DNA from: Stromatinia cepivora
Lineage: Eukaryota > Ascomycota > Leotiomycetes > Helotiales > Sclerotiniaceae
Assembly: GCA_014898415.1 (NCBI GenBank)
Contig: RCTD01000019.1
Coordinates: forward strand, 372,001 to 436,000
Length of the DNA: 64,000 nucleotides
Reading direction: 5' to 3'
Both the position numbers and the translations under genes were made by a program. This document shows positions 11,841 to 24,106 of this stretch, one piece after another. Numbering within the stretch: the first letter of the stretch is position 1; each line of letters starts with the position of its first letter. The notes under the pieces were generated by a model that had not been told where the DNA came from, did not search any database, and saw only the letters and a program-made list of their open reading frames with translations.

Positions 11841-14523
11841 TACCCCTTAGATCGGAAAGCGATCTGAAACAAATGGAAAAGTATAGAAAGTAACAATTCA
11901 TATAATTCATAAATGAATATATAAAGCGATTATAAACAAATATCAATCAAGGATTGATGTAATATATAAACCTAAAATAATTCTGGTACTTTTAGAATAA
12001 AGAAGAATTTGAGTATATATAAATCGCAAATTTCTTTTGGTCTTTGGCTTACTACCTATAATATTCTTCAAAATCAAGATTTTGAACAATAAAAAGAAAG
12101 TTTTCTATCAGGAGAATATAGATAATTGATCGATTCTATAATGTAGCAATTGAGAATATATGTAGTTACTAAACTATAGTATATTGATCGTAATGACAAA
12201 GTAAAATAAATGAATTTTTTAAAGGTATATGGATCCTTTCTTTGCATTTTCGTTTTTGTCTTAATCAAACTTTTATTGATCATTATTATACCTAAGATTT
12301 CGGGATCTAAAAAGGCTAAACAAGCGAATCTCAATTATACTAGGCAAACAGTGACTGAAAAAAAAGCTTTGAAAGAATTGAATGCGAAAGAAGATCCCAA
12401 TACTTTTTCGAAGGATTAATAAATCGAATAAAGAGAATTAATAAATTCAATATAGATAATAAACCAAGATATCGATCTTTAAGAGTATAATTTAACTAAA
12501 TCTATTCCTAGAATAATATATTATCATTTATTTCAGAAACTATTCCCCCCTATCGAAAGAACTATTGTTCGTCATAATTAATTGTTAGTTATAAATTTAA
12601 ATAATAATTTGGAGATAAATTTCATTCTTGAATTCTGTTGTATAATTGAAAGGTTTTATTAATCTTATATTTATAATTATCGAGGCAAAGATCGCTTGAT
12701 AAAGGAAAGAAAAGAGGGAATGTTTCTTTATTTAATAATAACGATCTATTTGATCCTTCGATATTAGGTTTTTCGGATAATAAATTAGATAAAGAAGAGA
12801 GAGAAAAAAAATTGTCGAAAATTGCTGGCTCTTTAACTAAAACAAAAGATAAAAGGAATCGTAAAGAAAGGAATAATTATTCATACATTTGATATATGAA
12901 ATCGTTGATCGCTGGGAGATATAATTTCTATAGCAAATGCTTTGTTGATTCTTCTAAATTGAATAATCGTTGGTATTGGAATTATGGTATTCATTTATAT
13001 ACTCTTTTGCTGGTTTTCCTTTATCCTTTAGTAGATTATTATATCGTCGTTTATCAATAAAATTCGAAAATAAGTTTTTTGTTTACTCTTTATTTTCATA
13101 ATATATTGATCATTGGTTATATAATCCAAGCAGGGATACAGAATTGCGATAAAGATAATACTAGAGATCAAAAAGAAAAAAGAAATTATTCTTTCATTTC
13201 TACATCATCGTTCCCCCTCTCCTCGTTATATTACTCATTGGAATCCTTAAAAGGCTGAATGGAAAAAGTACATTATAATTTCGGAGAATAATAATAAGGA
13301 TAAGAAAGAAAAAGTAATGAAAAAGAAAAGAAGGAAAGAATAAATAGTATATTCAAAGAAAAAGGAAAAAAGGGATAATCCTTTGGTTTTTATAATATCA
13401 ATAGCATTAATAACTTCGGTTATTCTAATTGTTCTTTGTTCCTTGATTGTTATAGATAATCCAAAGGTTCTTTTATTTGAACTTTAAATTATTGAATTTA
13501 GAAAAAAGCTTATCCTTTTTCGAAGATAGAAAAGTGAAAAGTGGAAAAGTGATCGATCTTAATTATTCTTTGTTTTCCGATGAATATAGAGTATACGAAT
13601 TGAAGTACATCGTGGAAAAGTATAATAATCTGGGATACCAAATAGGATTCATTTTATTTATATTAAAGGGAAAAAAATATAAACTCCAGATTATCGTTAT
13701 TCAAACTTTATGATTATTGTTATTCAAATTCTATAATCCTATTGTTTATATTTTGTAAGTTGAAAAGAGATTGGAAGTGTTCGAACTTTTGTCTTATAAG
13801 GTTCTTAATGAGTTTATCAATAGTTATATTGGTGATCAGTAGATAAGTTATATAAAAGTTCCCTTTTGAATATTCTTAACATAATTATATATTTTGGATA
13901 TCGATATAATATAGTTTCATAATGATCCGTTTGTTCTTATCAATTACCAATCTAATTACTTACTGGTTATCGCAGAAGATCGTTATAGACTTTTTCATTG
14001 TTAGATCAATCTTTTTTAAGAAATATAAGATTGCTATGGTTTCTTTTGATATACGCTCGATTTCGAAAAGCTTTGCTTCGATAATCGAGATGGTTATAGT
14101 ATCTTATTTAAATACTTTCTATACAATTAAGCTATCGAAAAGGGATATAATATACCTTTAAAATGATCGATAAATATCTGAATTATCTACAAAAGAAATA
14201 TCTAAAAAGATAAGAAGTTGTGGTATTTGATTACTATTATATTGGATTGCGAGATATTTTGTATTCTATAGATATTGTAAACAATAATTGACAACTTTTA
14301 TATAATCATTTAATGGATTGATCAAATAATAGTTCAATTGCAAAACAGTGAATGATATATCCGCTTTTATAATAATTACAGTATATAATATTGAACCCAT
14401 TTTCTCTTAATATATTTTTATAATATATATAGGAGTTTAACCCTGATTTTTCTGAAATATCATTATCGGGAGTGGTGTACTTGCTATTCTATTTGTTGTT
14501 TTGAATTTCTTAATAATCTTTTC

Positions 14524-14689
14524 TGTTGGAAATGAGGCCATCATAGGATTAGAATTGAGGTCACAAGACCACAATGGTGCACAGACCATATTTGGGGATA
14601 ACCTCAATTCTACTCCTACTAGAAATATAGATCCTTAGTTCAACCTACATAGTCAACAATACTACTACTTCCTGCACCAAAAGTTAACA
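14524..14689. mobile_element. 166-bp solo-LTR-like element nested in the copia element
   Basis: A block of normal base composition inside very AT-rich DNA. It begins TGTTGGAAATGAGG and ends AAAAGTTAACA, so it has TG...CA ends with the imperfect inverted pair TGTTGG / TTAACA. It is flanked by a perfect 5-bp duplication TTTTC (14519-14523 and 14690-14694). Those features fit a solo LTR or a TRIM-type element. The lack of AT bias suggests it arrived after the host element had decayed. It has no coding frame. Confidence 0.75.
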
Positions 14690-16587
14690 TTTTCAATATA
14701 TATATTATAAATTAGTTACAACTTTTTTTTGAATCGATTACGGAGTATATATATACTCAAAAACTATTTAATGTTTTCTAGATCTTATAGTTTATATATA
14801 GTTTTGATTCCTTTAATGATCTTTATGGCAATTGATTCGTTTTTCTTATAATAAATGATCTGAATGTTATCTATAAAGAAAAGAATTATAATGATGTACT
14901 CTGGATTAATATATAAATATAATTCCTCTTTGTATTATACCAATTCTAATTTCTCGAATATCCAAATGAAATCCCTAAATTATATAACTAAGGAATCTTA
15001 TAGATTATATAAAGCTCGATCGATTATAACATTTTTGTTTGGGATTTTGTATTCATCAAATAGATAGTATACAATTGGGGTATTGGAAGGATTGTATAGA
15101 ATATTAACAAAAATGTTGATTATATTGTATTATTTTGTTTCAAGATTGTATTTAGCGATGATTGCTATTATAATTCGGAATGATCAGTTTGCTAATATAA
15201 CGATGTAAATAATCTTAATAATACTTTTAATTTAAAGATCTCTTTGTATTATTAAATATAAATAATAATAAATGATTAAACCTTGATCATTATATTTATA
15301 TATAAACATTTATTAAAGAGAAATCGGTTTTGAAGATTCCAATCCAGAATCAATTTCATGTTAGGTTTTTCTAATCTTAAGGTTATTAATCTCAAAATTA
15401 TAGTTCTATTTGAATTAATATCTTATTTGATGATCTTTTAATTGGTAATAAAAACGAAGTAATTTTGGAATTGCAAATATATGAATTCGAGGAAATGATA
15501 TTACCTGTAATCTATTGATTATAGATCAGATAAAAGGCAATGATGGTTTTGCTTTAATTCTAGTAATGATTATATTGTGAATTATTATAAATTAGGAATA
15601 CTTCTTTATATTATTCATTCTTTATTGATCAGATCAGAATATAGAATGAAAGTTATTTAAATAGGGTAATTTTATTGAATCTATTTTTTAAAATATAATA
15701 ATTCTTATATAGAATTCAGTATTGGGATCGCTCCCTTGATAATATTATTGTATACACAATTGCCTTTGTATATATACTGGTTGCTCTGGGATATAAGAAT
15801 CAAATGATTCCTGGAAAAGAGGTGATTTTGAATGATAATTGTATAATTGAAATTCAAATGGATTGATCTGAGCTCTGAATATTTCAATCCTTATAATGCA
15901 AGTTCTTTTAAATATCTGTTTGAAATTATGAATCTGTAAGTCCTTTATGAATCGATCAAATGAATATATAGAATATAGTAGTCTTTGTAATGACTAGATT
16001 TCCTTTATAGAATATTTTGATTAATTATTTCAGTATATATACTTTCTTTTAAAATGTTAAGGTTGATCGATTAAAACAATCTCTGGATCACTTTTGTATA
16101 CACCACAAAGAACTTCGATAGTACAATTAATAGGTTTATACTCTATATTCCCTATATCAACATATTCGATAAAATCGGGATTTATATTATTATTATAAGC
16201 ATCTTCTTGAACAATATCAACATCTTTACCCATAAAATATGATTATTTCTCAATGAAAAAATCAACTTTTTTAGTTTCTTCAATAGAAAGATCAATTAAT
16301 ATTTGTATATCTTCATTATATATTTTATCCTTATTATCTAAAAGATTAGATAGATTGAATAATCCTAGATCGATTTCTTTATTCCCATTATTATCCTTTA
16401 GATCTATATCTACCTTCAAAATCAATTCGTTTGTAAATAGTAAATCTGAAATGTATTTGGTAAATGAATCAAGAGCTTTTCGATCCATAAAAATAAGTAG
16501 ATAAATGAAGTCCTCATGATTATTCTCGTTTTGAATAATCGTCCCATCCAATTCGATATGATTTTGTAAATCAAGGGCTTTAATAAG

Positions 16588-17358
16588 CTATTTAAGCTTT
16601 TCTATAATATAAATATCGATCATTCGATTAATGAAATCTATATAATAAATAAATTCCTTATTGAACATTATATTTCGAATGATAATAACTTTATCAAACT
16701 TGGATATCCATATACAATAGATCAGTATACCTGAAATATAATCTATTAAATATCTAATATATACTTGAGGATTGGTTTTATACCATTTCCTATTAATTCC
16801 AACTTCTCTATTTTTATCCAAAAAATAAACTCGGTATCTATACCTATAGATTCTATTCCAATTGGAATAGAGATCGTTAAATATTTTCTTTATAAACAAA
16901 GGATTATCTTTGCAAAGATAATCACAAAATCATATATCGAATACTTTATTAAGCGATTTGAAGGATTTGGTTTTCAAAGGACTTATATTATATAAATAAA
17001 TAACAATTTATATTACTTTCATTCATAATTTGTTTAGTAAATCTGTTATAATCCATATTTTTATCTGTTTTGTAATTATTTCTTATTCTATATATTCTGA
17101 TCCTTTATTAAATTCATATATATGAGATAAGGATAATTCGAATTCGATACCTTTTTGTTTGATCTATTTCTCAAATAATATTGCTTCTATAACTTCAATA
17201 ATAGATATATCATTATCCTGCTTGATTATTACGATCGTTAAACTATACTTACAATGAATCCAGATTACAAAACTTTGGATGATTGTAAATACTTCGTTGT
17301 ATATTTTGTAGTAAATTGGATATGAAAAGATCTTACTATAATACATTTCTTTGATCAA
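16588..17358 (-). pseudogene. copia integrase relic
   Basis: Minus-strand fragments of the retroviral-type integrase of a copia polyprotein. Upstream piece: SFVIWIHCKYSLTIVIIKQ followed by DND, corresponding to the catalytic-core region holding the second acidic residue. Next comes GIEFELSLSHIYEFNKGSEY and, after an internal stop, EIITK, then IVIYLYNISPLKTK, the core's end. The downstream piece has NPQVYIRYLIDY, YCIWISKFDKVIIIRNIMFN, matching the copia GYLVGY...YRIW...KVIRTRDVIF block. Several stops interrupt it, at least some at positions where Trp or Gln would be expected, in keeping with transition damage. Further minus-strand acidic sequence at 16243-16551 is probably the linker before RT. 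Confidence 0.8.
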
Positions 17359-17990
17359 TAGAAACTATAATATATTATTATATCCTTTATCGAAATCAAA
17401 AAGATCTCATTGAATTTTGTAGAAAGGCCGAAATAGCTGACGATCATTTGGAATACAAGAAATGATTTGCTTTGCATAAATGTAAGCGTAATCAATACAA
17501 TTAAAACAAATAATACCTTTTATTTTGATATTTTATATTGCAAATATTAAATATTTAAAAGCTTCCTTTTCTAAATATCCAAAGCATTTATACTATATTT
17601 CATTTGTATCTTCTTTTAGGAAAAATGGATCGTGAGAATGATAAAATGCTTTGTTTATTTTTTTGTTTATTATTAAATATATTATAAAAGGGTTACTTAC
17701 AAGAATAAATAAAAGAATACTCGAATAAATAGAAAACGGTTTGTGTTTTAAGAATACAAGATTTTCAGTATAAGTATATTGAACAATTATTATATTATTT
17801 GTATAATCTCCTTTACAAAAAGTACAATTATATTCTAAAAATTATAGACTGGCTTTCTTCAATCGAATCTTCAAGATGATATTGATATAAAAACCAGGGA
17901 TGAATATTATATTATTCAAGATCAGATCATTATTAGGGTAATTTTCTTTTTGATGATCCCTTTGATAATACGAATTTTGTGTTCTAGAAC

Positions 17991-18179
17991 TTAAAAACTA
18001 GAAATGCTTGCTTTTACAAAATCATTAGGATCGAATGGTCGATATCGATGATTATCCAGTAGAGATATATTGTTCATGATATATATAGCACCACAATTAT
18101 CGAGCAAAATGTTATTGAATAGATAGTGTACTTTCACTATTATAAAGTATACTCTTGATTGGTTGTATCGAATATTCAA
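17991..18179 (-). pseudogene. copia protease relic
   Basis: Minus-strand fragment containing NNILLDNCGAIYIMNNISLL then DNHRYRPFDPNDFVKAS. This resembles the copia aspartic protease, where a DSGA-type active site is followed by an HVTND-like strand and a RP-x-x-PGD-Y/F-V segment. The active-site Ser-Gly appears changed (DNCGA). It lies upstream of the integrase relic on the same strand, which supports the copia order. Confidence 0.65.
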
Positions 18180-19654
18180 GATAGTAATATTAATTGAAGG
18201 TCCTAAAGGATTAATAAAATCTTTTATTTATTTTCTTTTAATCCAATCAAGGTAAAACTATTTCTATGAATATGATTTTGCTCGATTTCTAATTGTTTGT
18301 AATTCGTTTTCGCTGAATATTTTTTTGAGTAATGGATTGGTCCTTTTGGTGAACGTTAACTTTATGATTTTGCAATTGTATATAGTATGATTATAACCAA
18401 TTCCATTGTTCCATTCAGATTCGGTTCTGTAAAGATATTTCCAAATCTTTTTGATCCTTTGATTGCTTTTAAAGTTGATATTCTTCTTATTTTTTTTAGA
18501 TTTTTTATTATTTTGAAAAGAAATAAATATAGAATATATTCCTTCTTTAGTTTTTAGGGAAATAGAATTTTAGAAGATTAATCCTTCAAAAATATTTCCG
18601 AATTGTTTAAATGAAAAATTGGGTAATCCGAATTGATTATTCATTTCGATCTGTATGATTATAGTATTTACCTAGATTGAAAGTATCCTGATATTAATGG
18701 TTTGTAGAAAAGTATTGATAATGATTTCATTCTATATCTCAATGATTTTATATACAAAAGCTTTGGTATAGATTATAATCTAATCTCTATATTATTTGAT
18801 AGAGTTGATTCTGCTGAATAAGGTTTGCACTAAAACAGATCAATATTTTTATAGTATTACAAGCTTAACAATAGTTATTATAGATGCGAACTTCTTTTTG
18901 AATATATTGATAATCGTTTTGAATGAAAAAACTGTAATACCCTGATTGAAAATGGATAGCTCTATAAGGTGTACTTAATCAACTAACAATTCGATTTATT
19001 CATAAATATCCCTGAAAGCTTTGTGATTCTATGTATATTCTTGTTGTCGATATTGATACTCTAATTGAAAAGAAGTAAACTCGAAAAAGATTTCTTAAAA
19101 GGTAATTGGAAATGGAATAATGAATCTATTAGAAATGGATTCTGATATATTACTATTAGAATCTTTCATCTTTGTATCTCTATTAACATCTTCCCTGGAT
19201 TAGATCACTACGAGATATTCCGAGAATTCCTTTTGGTATTGAATTTGTTTCTTTTGATCATATTTAATTTGAAGATCGATAACAGAAAATAAAACAAATG
19301 GTTTAATTAAAAATCAATTGATTTAAGTACGGATAAACTTACTTATCAGATCAAAGCTTGAAATGGATATCGTTGATATAGAAACAAACGAATCGTTTTC
19401 TGGATTGACTGAATCCCAGATTCCTTGAACTTGACATTTATTTTTCAAATATAAATACTATTCCGGTTATTAAATACGGATTATAAAAAGAAGATTGTTT
19501 TGATCCTTTATTATATTAAATAAAAATAATTGAATTGATATAAATATTGAATTATAAATAAAATAGGAATGATATTTTAAGAATAATCCTTTAAATACTT
19601 AATAATCACCAAATAAAAAGTTGTATAGATTTTAAAAGCTACCAAACTTATAAT

Positions 19655-19963
19655 TATCATAGGATAATATAATTACACAGCACTTTCAGAGATCGTTGAA
19701 TAAATGATACACATAATTAATAAAGTAAAAGAATTGAATAATTTATCTTTGATTATATGAATCAAGAGTTATATATATAGAACAAATAAATGATTATCTA
19801 ATCGATATACATCTTAATTAGACTAGATCTTTGTTTATTAATATATCAGGATCACTTTATCAATTGATGGATTGGTAAAGGCTAGTAGATCCTTCATTCC
19901 GATTGGAAAGCATACGCTTTGATCCTTCATAAGATACAGGGGATTGCGGGGCTTTCCGTGACA
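19655..19963 (-). repeat. right LTR (5' LTR of the minus-strand copia element)
   Basis: 309 bp, begins TATCATAG and ends with the intact CCGTGACA. It shares long identical runs with the left LTR (for example the last 30 bases apart from a few transitions). It is followed immediately by the target duplication GAAAT. Confidence 0.9.
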
Positions 19964-20483
19964 GAAATGAAATAGTAACCAATAATATTTAATCTTAGAA
20001 ATAAGAAAGTTCTATACGCTTCCATCACATTCTATTCCATTATAAATCATTCTAATATGATATATGATCGAAATTTCATATAATAATAAAATTTAATAAT
20101 ATTAAATTATATTATTAATATATCACGTGATCATATAACCATCGGTTCGGTTAATATTATTAAGTGATTTAATAAACTTATTAGAAATTCTTATAGGGCC
20201 GTGGTCAGGGTTTATCTTCAATGTTTTTGTACGAACAGTTTTTCGAAGATCCATTGCACTCTGCTATCGTCGGAATCGAGAAGACAGCAGACGGCGCACT
20301 GGCTCTCAACAGAGATTCTTCGATTTTGGGCGAGATTGTGATAGTGTGAATGCCTTCGCCACGATATTGCAATTGGACCATGAAGAAGGGACTTTTTGAT
20401 GGATTGGCTATATTGAATCCATGAACTGATGTATTGAAGTTGTTCAGGATATTGAAGTTGCTTGGAAGATTGGGGTTAGTATA
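19964..20483. other. spacer with an island of normal base composition
   Basis: AT-rich up to about 20190, then a normal-composition island (about 20190-20480) between two transposons. Within it, 20221-20349 is open (starting MFLYEQFFEDPLHSAIVG) but encodes only 42 residues with no recognisable domain. It may be a remnant of host sequence split by the insertions. Confidence 0.45.
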
Positions 20484-21274
20484 AGTCTAGTACCCTACTT
20501 TCCGGCCACCCTTTTACACCAAAAATCATGATTTTCATCTATTAATAATTCAACAATTAATGAATATTATTTAATAAAATTCGAATTATAGATTCTTTAT
20601 ATAATTATAAATAAATTCTGAAAATTTCAGATTTTTCGCGATTTTATTGATCGAGATCTTGAAAGTTGAAATTTCGATTTTCAATTTATATACGATTTAT
20701 ATACAAATTTGAAAATTATTAAAACTTGAAATAACTTTTCAATAAAAATTACTAAAAATAAACTATAAATTTTTTGGGAATATTTAAATCGTAATTAATC
20801 AAATATATTAAGATTTCGAATTTTAAAATATATAAAAAAATTTTTATTAAAGTTTTTAGATTTTACAGGGATTAAAAATCATGATATTTTAATTAAAAGA
20901 ATTTCTGTAAAAAAAATATTATTTGATTTGATCTATTTGATAGATTTTGATTCAAAAATCTTAAAAAAATTTATAACTTATTTTTAATTATTTTTGTTGA
21001 AAAGTTGTTTTAAGTTTTAATAATTTTTTTAAATTTATATATAAATCCTATACAAATTGAAAATTGAAAAGTTTAAACTTATAAATTTCAATGAAATCAA
21101 TTATTAAAAATCTAAAATTTTCAGAATTCATTTATAATTATATAAAGAATCTATAATTCAAATTTTATTAAATAATATTTATCAATTGTTGAATTATTAA
21201 TAGATGAAAATCATGATTTTTGGTGTAAAAAGGTGGCCGGAATTAGGGGTGGCCGGAAAGTAGGGTACTAGACT
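20484..21274. mobile_element. 791-bp foldback MITE with TA target duplication
   Basis: Almost the whole element is an inverted repeat: two arms of roughly 390 bp pair around a centre near 20880. The outermost bases are AGTCTAGTACCCTACTTTCC in each arm, and a TA dinucleotide flanks both ends (20482-20483 and 21275-21276), as in Tc1/mariner-type elements. The right arm carries two copies of CCGGCCACC separated by a short spacer, while the left arm has only one, consistent with a deletion between the two. The interior is over 80% A+T and has no transposase frame, so it is non-autonomous. Confidence 0.88.
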
Positions 21275-21276
21275 TA

Positions 21277-23257
21277 GATCCTTTAGATGATCTGGAGCAG
21301 TCGGATGGGTTGGAAAATTCAAACAAATACAGGAAATTCAGATGATATAAGATATCCGGATAATTTGGAATAATTAGATGAGTTTTGACTATTGAAGCCA
21401 TCAGACATCAAATTCACATGGAATAATTGAATCACCTAGAAAATCAAATTCAACTGAAATACCGGATCCCCAAGAAACATAGATTTACCTCTATCACATA
21501 GTAAGTAGCTTCAGACAAACCAAGCCTGTGAATCAAATTTTTACAATTATTATTATTTTTAACACCAACAATCCAGCTTCTTTCGATATTATATTCCTTA
21601 TAGACTTTCAGAAAAATCATTTAATTATATAAAAAATAAGAACTAATACAAAAAGCAAAAAAACTAAACTAAAAAAAATCAATAAAGGACTGATTATATT
21701 ATCTCAATTAAATATAGTATTGTATTGTCAGGGGAGTAGAAAAGAAAATTCCAATTAATAATATTCACTTAACTGTTGAAACTATTGAAAAGCTCTCATT
21801 ATTCCAGATTGTAACAAAGTTGATTTTAGGAATTTCTTCTTCCATCAGGGGTATAGCTAAAAAGAAATTATCTATGTATAGTTTATTTCATATTGAGAGG
21901 TATAAAGAAAGAGGGAGAGAAGTACAAAGAAGTGAAAATCAGACTTGATATTACTTGAATATATACTAATTAGTGACATTCCTCTCCCTTTCTTTTTTGA
22001 TTCTAAAATTTCGCTTAAGTTTTTTCACTCTTCTTTTTTCTCGTTTTGTTTTTTCCCTTCTTCCTCTTTAATTTTCTCCCACATCATCTTATACAACACC
22101 GACACTACTTCATTCATTCTATATTATTCCTCCCTCAAAAACACTCTAAATATAGAATAGTTATTTATTACCCATCAATTCTTCATAAACCCTATGAACC
22201 TCACAATTTCAATCCACCTTCTCCACGAACCACACAACCTCTCAACCTCAACCTCAACCTCAACTCACCCTCTCCTCTCCTCTCCTTTCCTCTCCTCCTT
22301 GATACCCATCCCTCAATCTATAACTCTAAAAAAATCTTCTAATATATTATCTATCTATTATTCAATATAGCAATCATATATTAAGAATAATTCATTTTGA
22401 AAAACACATTTAAAATAATCATTTTATTATATTTTCAACTATAAAAGATTTCTATTTTAAATAATTATAGTTAATAAAGAATTTATTTATATATAATTTC
22501 GATATTAATAAGCCCATTCTTAAGATTTTTAAATAATTAAAATAATTCGAATATATTTATCTACATTTTTAAAAAAATATTACTAGAAGATTCTATGATT
22601 TTCATTTATTTAATTAGTCATATCTTATAGTTTGAAATATTAAATAAATTTCAGAAAAATAAATAATTTAAGTTTTGTTGAAATTCAATCAAAAATGAAT
22701 AGAATAATATAAAATTAATCATATAAAATTAAAATGAAATATATAAAATTACAAGTGTTCATTGTGAGTTTTGATATAAAATAAATGAATAGTCAATCAT
22801 CTATACCCCGATACTGTAACTCCTAACCCAAAATCAAAACCAAAATCAAGAGAACAGGAAAATTGTATTCTTCATCTATTCTATTAATATCACTGATAAT
22901 CAAGATATAAAGATTCACATTCATATTTATATTTATATTCAAATCGATATTAACATCAACATCAATATAAATATCAGAGCAAAAGACAAAAAATAAACCT
23001 ACAAGATCAGCATTACAATATTATAGTCATTATCTTTCCTTCTCCCCTCTCTTTTCCTCTCCCCCCTCATCTTTCCTTCTCGGCTTCCCCCTCTACAACT
23101 AACACCAAACATAAATCTTTCATCTATCCACATAAATCACTCCCACTCTCCCCCTTCCACACCAAAAAATTCACAGCTTCAACCCCACATACCCTATCCT
23201 CACAATAAACCTATCCAACTTCTTCAAATTATCTATTTATTTATCTAATACCTATAT
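21277..23257. other. AT-rich and pyrimidine-rich intergenic DNA
   Basis: No gene seen. 21277-21540 is normal in composition with no coding frame. 21590-22030 is AT-rich. 22030-22300 on the plus strand is CT-rich with a short CTCAAC run (22231-22264). 22330-22990 is again very AT-rich. 23030-23220 is pyrimidine-rich. No transposon ends were recognised here. Confidence 0.5.
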
Positions 23258-23437
23258 TCATCCCCATCCCCATCCCCATCCCCATCCCCATCCCCATCCC
23301 CATCCCCATCCCCATCCCCATCCCCATCCCCATCCCCATCCCCATCCCATCCCCATCCCCATCCCCATCCCCATCCCCATCCCCATCCCCATCCCCATCC
23401 CCATCCCCATCCCCATCCCCATCCCCACCCCCATCCT
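23258..23437. repeat. hexanucleotide microsatellite (CCCCAT)n
   Basis: About 28 copies of CCCCAT on the plus strand, with one shortened unit (CCCAT) near 23347 that resets the phase. It is followed by a few CTCATT units to about 23460. Open frames through it (Met-Gly or Gly-Asp repeats) are artefacts of the repeat. Confidence 0.95.
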
Positions 23438-23813
23438 CATTCTCATTCTCATTCTCATCCCTATCTTTATTCACCCCTACCAATCCCATCCAATCCACTC
23501 CAATCCAACCTCAAATTTCTAAATCTCAAATTCCTAAACTCTAAATTCTTAAATACATATATATGTACATACACACGCACGCACATCCCCCAACCCTAAC
23601 TAATCCTCCTAATCTTCCCAGAAATAAAAAAAATCTCACCCCACACCCCTTCCCCTCCCTCCCCACTCTTCCAACTTCCTTCCCTCCCTCCATACCCCAT
23701 ACCCCCCTCCATACCCCCCTAACACCATCATACCAACTTCAAAAAATTCCAACATAATAACAAACAAAAATTAATTTCAATATTCTACAACCTTTCCCCC
23801 CTCCCCCGCCCCC

Positions 23814-23938
23814 CCTTCTCCCTCTCCCTCTCCCTCTCCCTCTCCTCTCCCTCTCCCTCTCCCTCTCCCCTCTCCCTCTCCCTCTCCCTCTCCCTCTCCC
23901 TCTCCTCTCCCTCTCCCTCTCCTCTCCCTCTCCCTCTC
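23814..23938. repeat. CCCTCT / CTCTCC microsatellite
   Basis: Plus-strand CCCTCT repeat of about 125 bp with occasional unit losses (CTCTCCTCTCC). It is a pure polypyrimidine tract next to a poly-C-rich segment and could adopt triplex structure. Confidence 0.93.
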
Positions 23939-23967
23939 TCAAATTCCACCCAAAAAGAGAAAATAAT

Positions 23968-24106
23968 TCATACATACATACATACATACATACATACATA
24001 CATACATACATACATACATACATACATACATACATACATACATACATACATACATACATACATACATACATACATACATACATACATACATACATACATA
24101 CATACA
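23968..24106. repeat. tetranucleotide microsatellite (CATA)n
   Basis: About 34 uninterrupted copies of CATA. The minus strand reads as an artefactual Met-Tyr-Val-Cys repeat. Uninterrupted length implies recent expansion or active slippage. Confidence 0.95.

Larger units (their letters stand above)
11532..19963 (-). mobile_element. Ty1/copia LTR retrotransposon, degenerate and RIP-like
   Basis: An 8432-bp element with 309-bp direct LTRs at 11532-11840 and 19655-19963, flanked on both sides by the identical 5-bp target duplication GAAAT (11527-11531 and 19964-19968). LTR ends form the inverted pair TGTCACGG / CCGTGACA, altered by transitions in three of the four ends. Protein relics on the minus strand run protease (17991-18179) then integrase (16588-17358), with space for RT after it; integrase before RT is the copia order. 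Directly inside the left LTR the minus strand reads AAGGGGTA, a possible polypurine tract. Inside the right LTR, 10 nt from its edge, it reads TGGTAGC, which matches the start of a tRNA-iMet primer-binding site. All frames are riddled with stops and the whole body is extremely AT-rich, as expected after repeat-induced point mutation. The RT/RNase H domain was not located by eye. Confidence 0.9.

Noticed and set aside
16253..16504. Plus-strand frame in the copia element
   Set aside because: It is antisense to the minus-strand copia polyprotein relic, whose domain order fixes the coding strand.
23241..23498. Minus-strand open frames of Met-Gly and Gly-Asp repeats
   Set aside because: They are direct translations of the CCCCAT microsatellite in different frames, with no other coding signal.
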